DNA of 27,784 bases, taken from contig JAJRPT010000193.1 of NCBI GenBank assembly GCA_024280675.1, positions 1 to 27,784 on the forward strand. Reading direction: 5' to 3'. Shown piece after piece: positions 14,066 through 21,379 of this stretch. A model generated the notes under the pieces. The model was not told the DNA's origin, did not search any database, and saw only the letters and a program-made list of their open reading frames with translations. Origin of the DNA: Bacteroidota bacterium (lineage in GTDB: Bacteria > Bacteroidota > Ignavibacteria > Kapaibacteriales > UBA2268). Positions within the stretch are counted from its first letter, which is position 1, and each line of letters begins with the position of its first letter. A program made the translations under genes and the position numbers.

Positions 14066-15742
14066 TCACAACTGTTTTTTTATCACATCTGCAACCCGGA
14101 ATGAATTGGCATAAATCGTCCAAGTAAATGGAACCGAGCCACCTGTTGGCATAAAACTCCCATCACTCACAAACAAATTCTCTATTTCATGCGATCGGCA
14201 ATCTTTGTCCAACACAGAAGTTTCCGGATCATTGCCAAAGCGACATCCGCCCGCTTGCAAGTTCTGGGGAGGGTTTGCCGAAAGGTGAGAATGAATATTC
14301 TTTCCACCCAAGTATTCAAAAATCTTCACACCTTTTTCATTGATAAATTTTCCAACAGATGCGTCGTGCCCGTGTTGCCCAATCCTGATTTTTGCAACAG
14401 GCAATCCCCACTTATCTTTTTCATTGTTGCTCAATGCGACAAAGCAATGATCATTTGGAGTCCAATCAAGGAACACTTCAAAGCGTAAATGTTTGTTTTT
14501 AGTGAAATGAGTGAAGAGCTTTTCTTGGAGTTTCTTGCCCCATATCAAATCATTTCCATCCCATTTGAGCAGGTTTGCTCTTGCAATAGGGTTCGGGTGT
14601 CGCATCAGAAATTCAATCGTGCCACCCTTTTGCAATTTTTTTGTAGTGGGGTCATAATGCTCATAATACTCTTGAGAAGCACGGTTTACAAAAGGTCCCT
14701 GAACCTTCATTAAACTCTGAATTTCATCTGAGTAAACTTCATAAGGCAGTTCGCAATTTGCCGAACCACCCGAAGAAAAAATTAAATTCTTGCCCACCTG
14801 TCCATTTTTATTTGACAGACCGCGGGGATGCTTGGCACCCACTGAGTTTAACATAAGACGAGATGTTTCGATTGATTGTGCTGCGATTACATAAATTCTT
14901 GCCGAAACCTTGCCTTTTATATTTGTACTTTTATCCAAGTATTCTACATATTCAATTTTGCCTTTGGCATCAGTTTTTATATTAAACACGTAAGCATTTG
15001 CCTTGATTTGGCATTTTCCAGTCTTTACCGCCTTATCCAAAAGCGAAACTCTTGAGGAACCTTTTGCCCTTGAATTACAGCCATAAGAACCGCAATATCC
15101 AGACAAATAACAAGCATTTCTATCTCCTTGTGGCTTAGTCAATATTGCTCTTGGCACAGGGAATACTGAGACATTCAGCCCGTGGCAAGCATTGTCAATT
15201 AGACCAGAGATATGATGCTCGGCAGTGGGTGGATATGGGAAATCATTAGTCGATCTTGGTTCTGAGAATTTATGCTTTTTGTTTCTTCCACTCACGCCAA
15301 CAATACGCTCAACTTTCTCATAATATGGCTCTAGGTCACTGTAACTTATTGGCCAATCGACAATGTTGCCGTATTTAATGCTTCCATATTTTGATAGCAA
15401 GTTGAAATCATCAGGTTTTAATCTATGAAAAAAACCACTCATTAAATTAGTAGACCCGCCCACCATTGACCCATTCCAGAAATCCCATCCCGAATCAAAT
15501 GTGGACTCAGATTTCCATTCCCCTTTTTTAAATTGCTCAATCTCGTGTCTTTCATCTCTGAGATTGGGCGAAAAAACTGCGCGACGACAAGACATGATCT
15601 CATCCTTTGCAAAGTCTTTTTCGCTAAACCATCCGCCTTTCTCCAGCACAATCACATCCCGCCCAGTATTTGCTAGCTCGTAAGCCACCGGCCCACCGCC
15701 GGCACCGCTTCCAATCACACAAACGTCATAGTCATAGCTCAC
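14066..15742 (-). CDS. GMC family FAD-dependent oxidoreductase
   Basis: The product is 558 residues. FAD binding: YDVCVIGSGAGGGPVAYELA near the N-terminus and a GGSTNLMSG block about residue 95. The C-terminal GMC domain includes GGCRFGNDPETSVLDKDCR and NLFVSDGSFMPTGGSVPFTWTIYANSFRVAD. Members oxidise alcohols, sugars or sugar acids. Paired with a subunit-3-like gene (4-bp ATGA overlap), it resembles the flavoprotein of gluconate 2-dehydrogenase-type complexes. It has no signal peptide of its own, so export would depend on the partner's Tat-like signal. The His-G-T motif before RxG and the NP motif near the end are not of the common form (Leu-Gln-Ala-Gly-Gly and Val-Pro-Phe here), so the catalytic residues are uncertain. 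Substrate unknown. Confidence 0.88.
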   Translation of the reverse strand: MSYDYDVCVIGSGAGGGPVAYELANTGRDVIVLEKGGWFSEKDFAKDEIMSCRRAVFSPNLRDERHEIEQFKKGEWKSESTFDSGWDFWNGSMVGGSTNLMSGFFHRLKPDDFNLLSKYGSIKYGNIVDWPISYSDLEPYYEKVERIVGVSGRNKKHKFSEPRSTNDFPYPPTAEHHISGLIDNACHGLNVSVFPVPRAILTKPQGDRNACYLSGYCGSYGCNSRAKGSSRVSLLDKAVKTGKCQIKANAYVFNIKTDAKGKIEYVEYLDKSTNIKGKVSARIYVIAAQSIETSRLMLNSVGAKHPRGLSNKNGQVGKNLIFSSGGSANCELPYEVYSDEIQSLMKVQGPFVNRASQEYYEHYDPTTKKLQKGGTIEFLMRHPNPIARANLLKWDGNDLIWGKKLQEKLFTHFTKNKHLRFEVFLDWTPNDHCFVALSNNEKDKWGLPVAKIRIGQHGHDASVGKFINEKGVKIFEYLGGKNIHSHLSANPPQNLQAGGCRFGNDPETSVLDKDCRSHEIENLFVSDGSFMPTGGSVPFTWTIYANSFRVADVIKKQL

Positions 15743-16287
15743 ACCAATGCCTCGTATCTATTATATTCATTTGCTTGTGGGATACCCGGAATATGTGAAA
15801 TCCAATCCCAGCCACCTTTGCCAGTCTCAGGTTGGTTATGTCCATAAATAGGATCTGAAAAAAGTGCCTCAATGATAAATAATAATAATAATGAGAGAAA
15901 AGTTTCACCCCAGGTATTTCTTACATTTATTAATAATTCCTCCAATTCAGAATCGCTTAAAACCAAAATATTTTTTCCCATATCAGACTTTGATTGCTGA
16001 GTAATTCTTTCAATATTCTCATAAATTCCAATTCTAATATCTTTGTCATAATCTTCATCTAGCAAGACTTTCTGCAAAAATCCTGCGGCATTGGCTTCCT
16101 TTGCCGATGGATTTCCCTTGCCTTTTGGAAAGAGATGCAGTTGAATTTTTGCCACCGCTTTTGTTTTATAATCAGAGAGTTGAAGGGAGGTGTTTTCTAG
16201 CTCAAACGACCTCAGGCACTTTGGAGTGAGTGCGAAGCTAGAGAGAATAAAAGAGGAAATGAGAAAAGATCTTCTGTTTGTTTGCAT
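15739..16287 (-). CDS. Gluconate 2-dehydrogenase subunit 3-like protein with Tat-type signal
   Basis: The product is 182 residues. The N-terminus MQTNRRSFLISSFILSSFAL has the twin-arginine pair, Phe-Leu and hydrophobic stretch of a Tat signal. The mature part resembles the Gluconate_2-dh3 family: QLHLFPKGKGNPSAKEANAAGFLQKVL, and a C-terminal LFSDPIYGHNQPETGKGGWDWI, including the frequent DP.YGGN...GW element in variant form. Such small subunits accompany GMC flavoproteins and provide export and assembly. It overlaps the GMC gene by 4 bp. A cytochrome c subunit is not encoded nearby, so the electron acceptor is unclear. The upstream gene-poor region begins after its start. Confidence 0.85.
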   Translation of the reverse strand: MQTNRRSFLISSFILSSFALTPKCLRSFELENTSLQLSDYKTKAVAKIQLHLFPKGKGNPSAKEANAAGFLQKVLLDEDYDKDIRIGIYENIERITQQSKSDMGKNILVLSDSELEELLINVRNTWGETFLSLLLLFIIEALFSDPIYGHNQPETGKGGWDWISHIPGIPQANEYNRYEALV

Positions 16288-16622
16288 GAGTCATTAGATG
16301 TATGAACAAGGAAAATATTGCCAGCAAAGACAGATAATTTGCGTGAGCCAATACCAATATGTCAAGGTGTGGGTTATTGTACATGATTTGTTATTTTCAA
16401 CAACAAATTATTTCTAATTTATTTTTTCAACCTTTTTATATTTTTCATAAATCAATGATTATCAGTATGCCTTAGTGGAAAATTTGTTATTTTGTTTTTA
16501 TCACGAAAAATTGCGTGACACCGGTTTACAGTTAAGAATTTTCGACAATCTAATAAATTAAAAGCAAATAAAAAGAAAACGAATTTTAAATGGTTTGGGG
16601 AATATTTTGTATATTGAAATCG

Positions 16623-16651
16623 TTGTTTCACAAAAACAGAAATTTTATAGA
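16623..16651 (+). promoter_or_regulatory. Candidate sigma-70-type promoter for a short transcript
   Basis: TTGTTT (16623-16628) and TATAGA (16646-16651) are separated by 17 bp. The expected start near 16658 lies about 110 bp before an orphan terminator. In AT-rich DNA such matches arise by chance, so it is only suggestive. Confidence 0.3.
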
Positions 16652-16657
16652 GTAAAA

Positions 16658-16770
16658 ATATAAATATTAGTAAGCGTTGTCTTACTACATTCATTGTAGA
16701 AAACTGGTAATTTTTTAATGGCAAGATGTAAGCAAAGGCACGCTCCGAGTAATCGGGGCGTTTTCTTTTT
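16658..16770 (+). ncRNA. Candidate small RNA, about 110 nt, family unknown
   Basis: The interval has two small hairpins in tandem (GTAAG 16670-16674 with CTTAC 16681-16685; CTACA 16685-16689 with TGTAG 16695-16699; they share base 16685). A less structured stretch follows and then a strong GC-rich terminator. There is no plausible ORF on the + strand between the divergent gene start at 16287 and this terminator, so something non-coding is likely ended here. It does not match tmRNA, SRP RNA or RNase P motifs that I can recognise. The remaining part of the 580-bp gap (16288-16622) shows nothing convincing. Confidence 0.35.
16741..16770 (+). terminator. Strong rho-independent terminator without an upstream gene
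   Basis: CGCTCCGA (16741-16748) pairs with TCGGGGCG (16753-16760) around a GTAA loop, with one G-T pair, followed by TTTTCTTTTT. The T run exists only on the + strand, so it ends + strand transcription. The nearest + strand gene upstream ends at 14049. Confidence 0.75.
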
Positions 16771-16773
16771 GTC

Positions 16774-16803
16774 TTGTCAAAGGTATACCAGTACCTCTAC
16801 AAT
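16774..16803 (+). promoter_or_regulatory. Candidate promoter of the 79-codon gene, with palindrome in the spacer
   Basis: TTGTCA (16774-16779) and TACAAT (16798-16803) are 18 bp apart, just after the terminator. The spacer contains AGGTA (16781-16785) and TACCT (16792-16796) as inverted arms, a possible operator. The predicted start near 16810 would leave a leader of about 58 nt before the ATG at 16868. Confidence 0.4.
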
Positions 16804-16867
16804 GGGCAAAATTTGAAAATGCTCCTTTTTTTTTTGACCATAAACAGATTATTTTAAGGGTTTAGCC

Positions 16868-17107
16868 ATGTTTGAAATAGATTTACTTGACCTAGATGAG
16901 ATTCTCGAAACTATCGACAAGAACGACAAGTTTAAAATGGAAGTCTTCTTTTATCTGAGAGATATTTATCCCAGATATAGAATTTTTATTGACATCGGCA
17001 AGGATGACAGACGAGAAAATAGGAATAGAGATTTAGCGATTCTTGCTCAGATTCAAGCAGTGTCTACTCAAATCCAACTCTGTTATGGAATTCTTTTGAT
17101 GGAGTGA
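16868..17107 (+). CDS. Small hypothetical protein, 79 residues
   Basis: It has a good ribosome site (AAGGG at 16856-16860, 7 bp before the ATG) and a candidate promoter upstream, so I regard it as a likely real gene. The product is rich in Asp, Ile and Leu, begins MFEIDLLDLDEILETIDKND, and has no signal peptide or membrane helix. A short YLRDIYPRYRIFIDIGKDDRRE stretch separates two predicted helices, the second being AILAQIQAVSTQIQL. No family recognised. It converges on murI with 10 bp between the stops. Confidence 0.55.
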   Translation: MFEIDLLDLDEILETIDKNDKFKMEVFFYLRDIYPRYRIFIDIGKDDRRENRNRDLAILAQIQAVSTQIQLCYGILLME

Positions 17108-17117
17108 AAGGGTGAGC

Positions 17118-17906
17118 TTACAACACCACAGCCTCAATAAAGCCAATCTCAAGCCCTAGGTGTTCTTTTGCAACCTTGATAAAATGAGACGGCTCATCGG
17201 TGGCAAAATAGCTGCATTGTGGTATTTTATTTTGTTCGTTAATTGAGTGGGTGTTAGCCAATAATTCTTTTGCTTCCAAGGCGGCTGCCTCGCCCGTGTC
17301 AATAATTTCTACATCTGGCAGAATCTCAGAGATTACTTCTTGCAAGAAAGGATAATGTGTGCAAGCCAATATTAATGTGTCAATTTTGCAAACAATCAAT
17401 GGTTCAAGGTAATCCTGTGCGATTAGTCGCAAGGCTTCCGAACCAGTCTCGCCCTCCTCGACAAATGGGACAAAAAGAGGACAAGCCCGCTCGAATACTT
17501 CAATATCTGGGTCGAGTGATTTTAGCTCGCCGGAATATGCACCTGACTTTATTGTTCCACGAGTGCCAATGATTCCAATTCTTTTATTCTTTGTTGATTT
17601 GGCGGCAGATCTTGTAGCAGGTTCAATCATCCCAATCACATTGCGATTGCCCGCAACTGATTTAACTTCTTCCATAGCCTCAGCACTTGATGTGTTGCAA
17701 GCAATAACTATTGCGTCTACATTTTTTGAAATCAGGAACCTTGCAGCTTCTTTGGAATAATTAATCACCGTGCTGGGCGATTTATTTCCATAAGGCACAC
17801 GGGCGTTGTCGCCCAAATAAATATATTCATGCCCGCTCAAGTGTGACAAAAACTGCCCAAGTACGGTGAGTCCACCCAAACCACTGTCAAATACGCCAAT
17901 TTTCAT
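17118..17906 (-). CDS. murI: Glutamate racemase
   Basis: MurI interconverts L- and D-glutamate to supply D-Glu for peptidoglycan. The 262 residues match the family. Present are VFDSGLGGLTVL, YLGDNARVPYGNKS, the first catalytic cysteine in IACNTSSAEA (C70), GIIGTRGTIKSGAY, and the second in LILACTHYPFL (C182). All key residues are in place. The start ATG at 17906 is directly before the IGVFDSGLGG block. A frameshifted nucleotidyltransferase remnant ends 12 bp upstream on the same strand. Identification is secure. Confidence 0.95.
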   Translation of the reverse strand: MKIGVFDSGLGGLTVLGQFLSHLSGHEYIYLGDNARVPYGNKSPSTVINYSKEAARFLISKNVDAIVIACNTSSAEAMEEVKSVAGNRNVIGMIEPATRSAAKSTKNKRIGIIGTRGTIKSGAYSGELKSLDPDIEVFERACPLFVPFVEEGETGSEALRLIAQDYLEPLIVCKIDTLILACTHYPFLQEVISEILPDVEIIDTGEAAALEAKELLANTHSINEQNKIPQCSYFATDEPSHFIKVAKEHLGLEIGFIEAVVL

Positions 17907-17917
17907 TTGTTAAAATA

Positions 17918-18150
17918 TTATTGTGTGTTAATCTCGATCCCATGCTCTATTCTGTGGTCAATCTTGAAAGCTGTTTTCCAGACTTTGCGAGATGCAAATC
18001 TTTTGTTCACAGAATTATCAGTGACAATCATAAGATCTATATCTGATTCTGGCTTTGCGGTTTCTTTTGAATAACTCCCGTAAAGAATAGTTTTTTGGAT
18101 AGAAACGCCTTCTTCTTTGAGGGCATTTATATAATTTCTTTTTTAACCAT
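17918..18150 (-). pseudogene. Frameshifted MNT-type nucleotidyltransferase domain remnant
   Basis: Reading the minus strand, ATG at 18150 gives MVKKEII and a stop after seven codons. Adding one base in the six-A run (18139-18144) gives a continuous frame with the nucleotidyltransferase signature ILYGSYSKETAKPESDIDLMIV, ending at 17918-17920. The GS...DxD motif is intact, as in MNT antitoxin-like or KNTase-like minimal nucleotidyltransferases, which usually pair with a HEPN protein. No HEPN partner is visible here. A third frame upstream (about 18139-18200) also looks protein-like (NLEELNELKSLANETLL), so the original start may lie further upstream. It is either a decayed gene or a sequencing error in a homopolymer. 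Confidence 0.7.
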
Positions 18151-18256
18151 AGCAATGTCTCATTTGCAAGACTTTTTAATTCATTAAGTTCTTCTAAGTT
18201 TGTAAATATACGATAATAAATAGAATAATTTATAATTCTAAAAGAGATATTACAAT

Positions 18257-18294
18257 TTAAAGGTCACAATGTGACTTAAAGGTCGCAGTGTGGC
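18257..18294. repeat. Two tandem 19-bp units with internal palindrome, abutting the AbgT stop
   Basis: Unit 1 (18257-18275) and unit 2 (18276-18294) differ at three positions, all A to G. Unit 1 contains the perfect 13-bp palindrome GTCACA-A-TGTGAC (18263-18275). The array ends exactly where the AbgT stop codon begins. It shares the ACAATGT core with the palindromes at 2377 and 20098. Confidence 0.8.
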
Positions 18295-20034
18295 TTATTT
18301 ACCTGGAATATCAATGAACATCGGCGAATCAGGACCCAGCGGAATACCCAACCAAAACCAAATGATAAACATCACAGTCCATACCAAAAAGAATACAATA
18401 GTATAGGGCAACATGGTGGCTATCACAGTCCCGATGCCAGCTTTTTTGACATATCGTTCCATAAATGCTACAATTAAGGCAAAATAACTCATCATTGGTG
18501 AGATAATATTTGTTACCGAGTCGCCCACACGATAAGCTCCTTGGATTAGCTCAGGAGAGTATCCAATGAGCATAAACATGGGAATGAAGACCGGTGCCAT
18601 AATTGCCCATTTAGCAGATGCCGAACCCATTACCAAGTTTATTATTGCAGACAAAATAATGAATGCAATCATAAGTGGGATGGGGCCAAGACCTGAGGCT
18701 TGCAGAACTTCGGCACCAGTTATTGCAAATATAATTCCAAGATTAGTCCATTTGAAATATGCTACAAATTGTGCAGCAAAGAAAACCAATACTATGTAAA
18801 TTCCAAGCGTTTCCATCGCTTTTCCCATTCCGTTCATCACGTCCGAGTCGGATTTGAATGTCTTTGCCCCAATCCCATAACCGATACCCATGACCGCGCC
18901 GCCAATGAAAATAAATGCAACAACAGATTGCATAAGCGGTTTGAGTGATTTGAGCTGGAAAGTTATCCAATCCATCCCCTCGCTCATCTGAAGCGAGGCA
19001 TCACGCATAAACCCATCACTTGGAATCGCCCCATAAAGAATTATACCGGCAAAGGTTGCTCCAGCAATCAAAGCATAAGCAACGCCTTTTTTCTCCTGTG
19101 GCGTTAATGCCTTAATTTTATCAATATCCTCATCGCTCATTGCTTCATCACCTTCGTATTTGCCAAGGCGAGGCTCTACAAATCTTTGCGTCACCCAAGT
19201 TCCAGCAATCGCAATAGTGAAAGTTGAAACAAACATAAAGAAATAATTAGCAAGTGAGTTTACCGTATAAGTTGGGTCGATAATATGGGCGGCTTCTTCG
19301 GAAAGTCCAGCAAGCAAGGGGTCGATAGTTCCAATTAAAAGATTTGCCGAATATCCACCAGATACTCCTGCAAATGCTGCAGCAAATCCAGCAATGGGGT
19401 GGCGACCCGCTCCAATGAACATTATCGCTCCCAATGGAACCAAAAGTACATATCCAATCTCAGAAGCCATATTAGACAAGATTCCAGAAAAGACTATGAT
19501 GAATGACAAAATATAATCGGGATGATTCTTGTTGATATACCAAATTGCAAAAACTGAAAGTCCCGTAAAAAGTGCAACCCCGGCAATGTGCAAGAAAACA
19601 GGATTGAAAAAAAGCATTGTCCCAATGGCAATGGCTGCGAGCGAGAGCATCATTCCAATTAATACTTTGTAAGCATTTTGGACAATTAAGCGAATGGTCG
19701 ATGCAATAAGCCCACTGCTTTCGGCTATTCCAATCCCTAGAAGCGCAACAAGCACCGTCCCAAGAGGTGCAAAGCCTGTGAAATTAGTCACTAATTCCAT
19801 AAGCATCATCTGTATTCCTTTGACTGAAAGGAGATTGAAAGGCCGGATTATTTCCTCGCTACCAGGTTTTATAACATAAATATCTGTCAAAGAAAATGCC
19901 CATGAAAGAACCACTGTCAGGGCTGCAAATATTACAAAAAGGGTTGCTGGGTGCGGGAGCATATTTCCCACTTTTTCTACTATTCCAAGAAATTTAGCAA
20001 TGAGATTAGAGTCACCGTTACGAGTTTTAGTCAT
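18295..20034 (-). CDS. AbgT family transporter
   Basis: The product is 579 residues with about a dozen hydrophobic helices. AbgT proteins import p-aminobenzoyl-glutamate or export antifolates such as sulfonamides, driven by ion gradients across the cytoplasmic membrane. Family features: an N-terminal GNMLPHPATLFVIFA block, APLGTVLVALLGIGIAESSG, NMASEIGYVLLVPLGA, GYSANLLIGTIDPLLAGL, and the C-terminal SASAKWAIMAPVFIPMFM and YRVGDSVTNIISPMMSYFA. A cytosolic loop (about 285-310) is charged. Substrate direction cannot be decided here; no folate or PABA genes are adjacent. Probable promoter at 20078-20105 with a palindrome over the -35 box. Confidence 0.92.
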   Translation of the reverse strand: MTKTRNGDSNLIAKFLGIVEKVGNMLPHPATLFVIFAALTVVLSWAFSLTDIYVIKPGSEEIIRPFNLLSVKGIQMMLMELVTNFTGFAPLGTVLVALLGIGIAESSGLIASTIRLIVQNAYKVLIGMMLSLAAIAIGTMLFFNPVFLHIAGVALFTGLSVFAIWYINKNHPDYILSFIIVFSGILSNMASEIGYVLLVPLGAIMFIGAGRHPIAGFAAAFAGVSGGYSANLLIGTIDPLLAGLSEEAAHIIDPTYTVNSLANYFFMFVSTFTIAIAGTWVTQRFVEPRLGKYEGDEAMSDEDIDKIKALTPQEKKGVAYALIAGATFAGIILYGAIPSDGFMRDASLQMSEGMDWITFQLKSLKPLMQSVVAFIFIGGAVMGIGYGIGAKTFKSDSDVMNGMGKAMETLGIYIVLVFFAAQFVAYFKWTNLGIIFAITGAEVLQASGLGPIPLMIAFIILSAIINLVMGSASAKWAIMAPVFIPMFMLIGYSPELIQGAYRVGDSVTNIISPMMSYFALIVAFMERYVKKAGIGTVIATMLPYTIVFFLVWTVMFIIWFWLGIPLGPDSPMFIDIPGK

Positions 20035-20077
20035 ATTCTTTGTTTTGATTAAGGAAACGTATTCAATTTATTAGAGC

Positions 20078-20105
20078 AATATACCGCTTATGGATTAATT
20101 TACAA
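20078..20105 (-). promoter_or_regulatory. Candidate promoter of the AbgT gene
   Basis: On the minus strand, TTGTAA (20105-20100) and TATATT (20083-20078) are 16 bp apart, 44 bp before the ATG at 20034. The -35 box falls inside the palindrome at 20098-20112, which would suit repression. Confidence 0.4.
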
Positions 20106-20112
20106 TGTAAAT
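20098..20112. promoter_or_regulatory. Perfect 15-bp palindrome, possible operator
   Basis: ATTTACA-A-TGTAAAT is a 7-1-7 perfect inverted repeat. It lies in the divergent gap between the AbgT gene and fliP and overlaps the candidate AbgT -35 box. It is the size of a dimeric regulator site. The regulator is unknown. Confidence 0.5.
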
Positions 20113-20150
20113 GTTTATTTTTACTTTGGACATCTCAAAAGAAAGTCTTT

Positions 20151-20166
20151 TGGCACGCCGATTGAA
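20151..20166 (+). promoter_or_regulatory. Sigma-54-like (-24/-12) promoter of the flagellar operon
   Basis: TGGCACG (20151-20157), four bases, then TTGAA (20162-20166) matches the sigma-54 consensus TGGCACG-N4-TTGCA in sequence and spacing, except for A in place of the -12 C. A transcript start near 20177 would be 27 bp before the fliP ATG at 20204. That also argues against the longer in-frame start at 20111. Sigma-54 control of flagellar genes is known in many bacteria. Confidence 0.55.
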
Positions 20167-20203
20167 TATTGATTGTAGGTTTTGGTTTAAATATGGGTTT
20201 TTA

Positions 20204-21007
20204 ATGATAAGTAATGTACGAAAATATGGGGTCGTACTTCTGTTTTGTCTATTGTTCATGGGCTTTTGCACCAGGGATGCACTAGCACAAACATCGCCGG
20301 CACAGCAGACTCCAACAACAATTAATATTCCAAGTCTGGCGGTTAATATTGGCCAAGATGGGGAAGAGAATGATCTTGTGCTAACACTTCAAGTCCTTGG
20401 AGTGATTACAATTTTAACTCTTGCACCGTCCATTCTAGTGATGATGACTTGTTTTACACGCATTATTGTTGTCTTTTCTTTTTTGAAACAAGCCCTTGGA
20501 ACATCGACTCAGCCTCCAAATCAATTACTAACTGGGCTGGCACTATTTCTTACATTCTTTGTCATGCAACCCATTGTAGACCAAGCAAATGAAAGGGGGA
20601 TACAGCCATACATGAGAGAAGAAATTGATCAAGATGAAGCAATATTTCAAATAATTCTACCATTTCGTGAGTTTATGTTCAAACACGTAAAAGAAGAAGA
20701 TTTAGGATTGTTCATTAAATTATCTGGCGGGGAAAAGCCAAATGATATCGATGATGTTTCGATTTGGGCGTTAATCCCAGCCTACACTATTTCTGAACTG
20801 AAGACTGCGTTCCAGATTGGCTTTTTGATATTTGTGCCATTTTTGGTGCTGGATATGATTATTGCCTCCACTCTTATGTCACTGGGGATGTTTCTTCTAC
20901 CACCGCAACTTATCTCGCTGCCAATTAAAATATTGCTTTTTATACTCGTTGATGGATGGAATTTAATTGTCACCTCACTCATGGAATCAATAGTTGGTTC
21001 CACTTAG
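20204..21007 (+). CDS. fliP: Flagellar type III export gate protein FliP
   Basis: FliP forms the core ring of the flagellar export gate in the cytoplasmic membrane, with FliQ and FliR. The product is 267 residues. It has a cleavable signal (VVLLFCLLFMGFCTRDALA), then PSILVMMTCFTRIIVVFSFLKQALGTSTQPPNQLLTGLALFLTFFVMQP, the classic FliP signature. The C-terminal domain has IPAYTISELKTAFQIGFLIFVPFLVLDMI and SLGMFLLPPQLISLPIKILLFILVDGW. An in-frame start at 20111 would add 31 residues and precede the sigma-54-like promoter, so ATG 20204 is chosen. It is the first gene of the operon, with 31 bp to fliQ. No FliO gene is seen. Confidence 0.95.
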   Translation: MISNVRKYGVVLLFCLLFMGFCTRDALAQTSPAQQTPTTINIPSLAVNIGQDGEENDLVLTLQVLGVITILTLAPSILVMMTCFTRIIVVFSFLKQALGTSTQPPNQLLTGLALFLTFFVMQPIVDQANERGIQPYMREEIDQDEAIFQIILPFREFMFKHVKEEDLGLFIKLSGGEKPNDIDDVSIWALIPAYTISELKTAFQIGFLIFVPFLVLDMIIASTLMSLGMFLLPPQLISLPIKILLFILVDGWNLIVTSLMESIVGST

Positions 21008-21038
21008 CTGTGAATTAAACAAAGAAGGGAAAAAGAAA

Positions 21039-21308
21039 ATGGAAATGACAGATCAGATGATAATAAACATTGCACGAGATGCTTTCTACTATACTATAAT
21101 TATTTGCGGACCACTGTTGCTTGTCTCACTCGTAGTTGGGCTTATTATTTCGGTATTCCAAGCAGCTACCACTATTTCTGAACAAACACTCACCTTTGTT
21201 CCAAAATTAATTGCAGTATTTGCTACCACGGCAATTTTGTTGCCTTTTATGATTGATACATTGAAAGCATTTACAATAGAGCTTTTCAATATTGCTTCTC
21301 AAATGTAG
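21039..21308 (+). CDS. fliQ: Flagellar export gate protein FliQ
   Basis: The product is 89 residues with two hydrophobic helices (YYTIIICGPLLLVSLVVGLIISVFQAAT and LIAVFATTAILLPFMIDTL) and the conserved ISEQTLTFVPKL loop. It packs around FliP and FliR in the export gate. The ATG at 21039 has an AAGAAGGGAAA ribosome site; an upstream in-frame ATG at 20994 overlaps fliP and adds a charged segment foreign to the family. FliR and FlhB, often next in line, are not here; fliF follows after 71 bp containing a small GTGC-A6-GCAC hairpin. Confidence 0.95.
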   Translation: MEMTDQMIINIARDAFYYTIIICGPLLLVSLVVGLIISVFQAATTISEQTLTFVPKLIAVFATTAILLPFMIDTLKAFTIELFNIASQM

Positions 21309-21379
21309 GAGCGACTTTGAAAGAAATATAATAAATAAAAAAAACTAGTGCAAAAAAGCACAAACTTTGGAGAATAATA

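Noticed and set aside
16452..16724. Minus-strand open frame of 90 codons
   Set aside because: Composition is that of AT-rich spacer (Phe/Lys/Asn), no ribosome site, no family match, and it lies opposite the candidate small RNA.
16658..16770. tmRNA, SRP RNA or 6S RNA
   Set aside because: None of the conserved motifs of these RNAs is visible and the length or ends do not fit.
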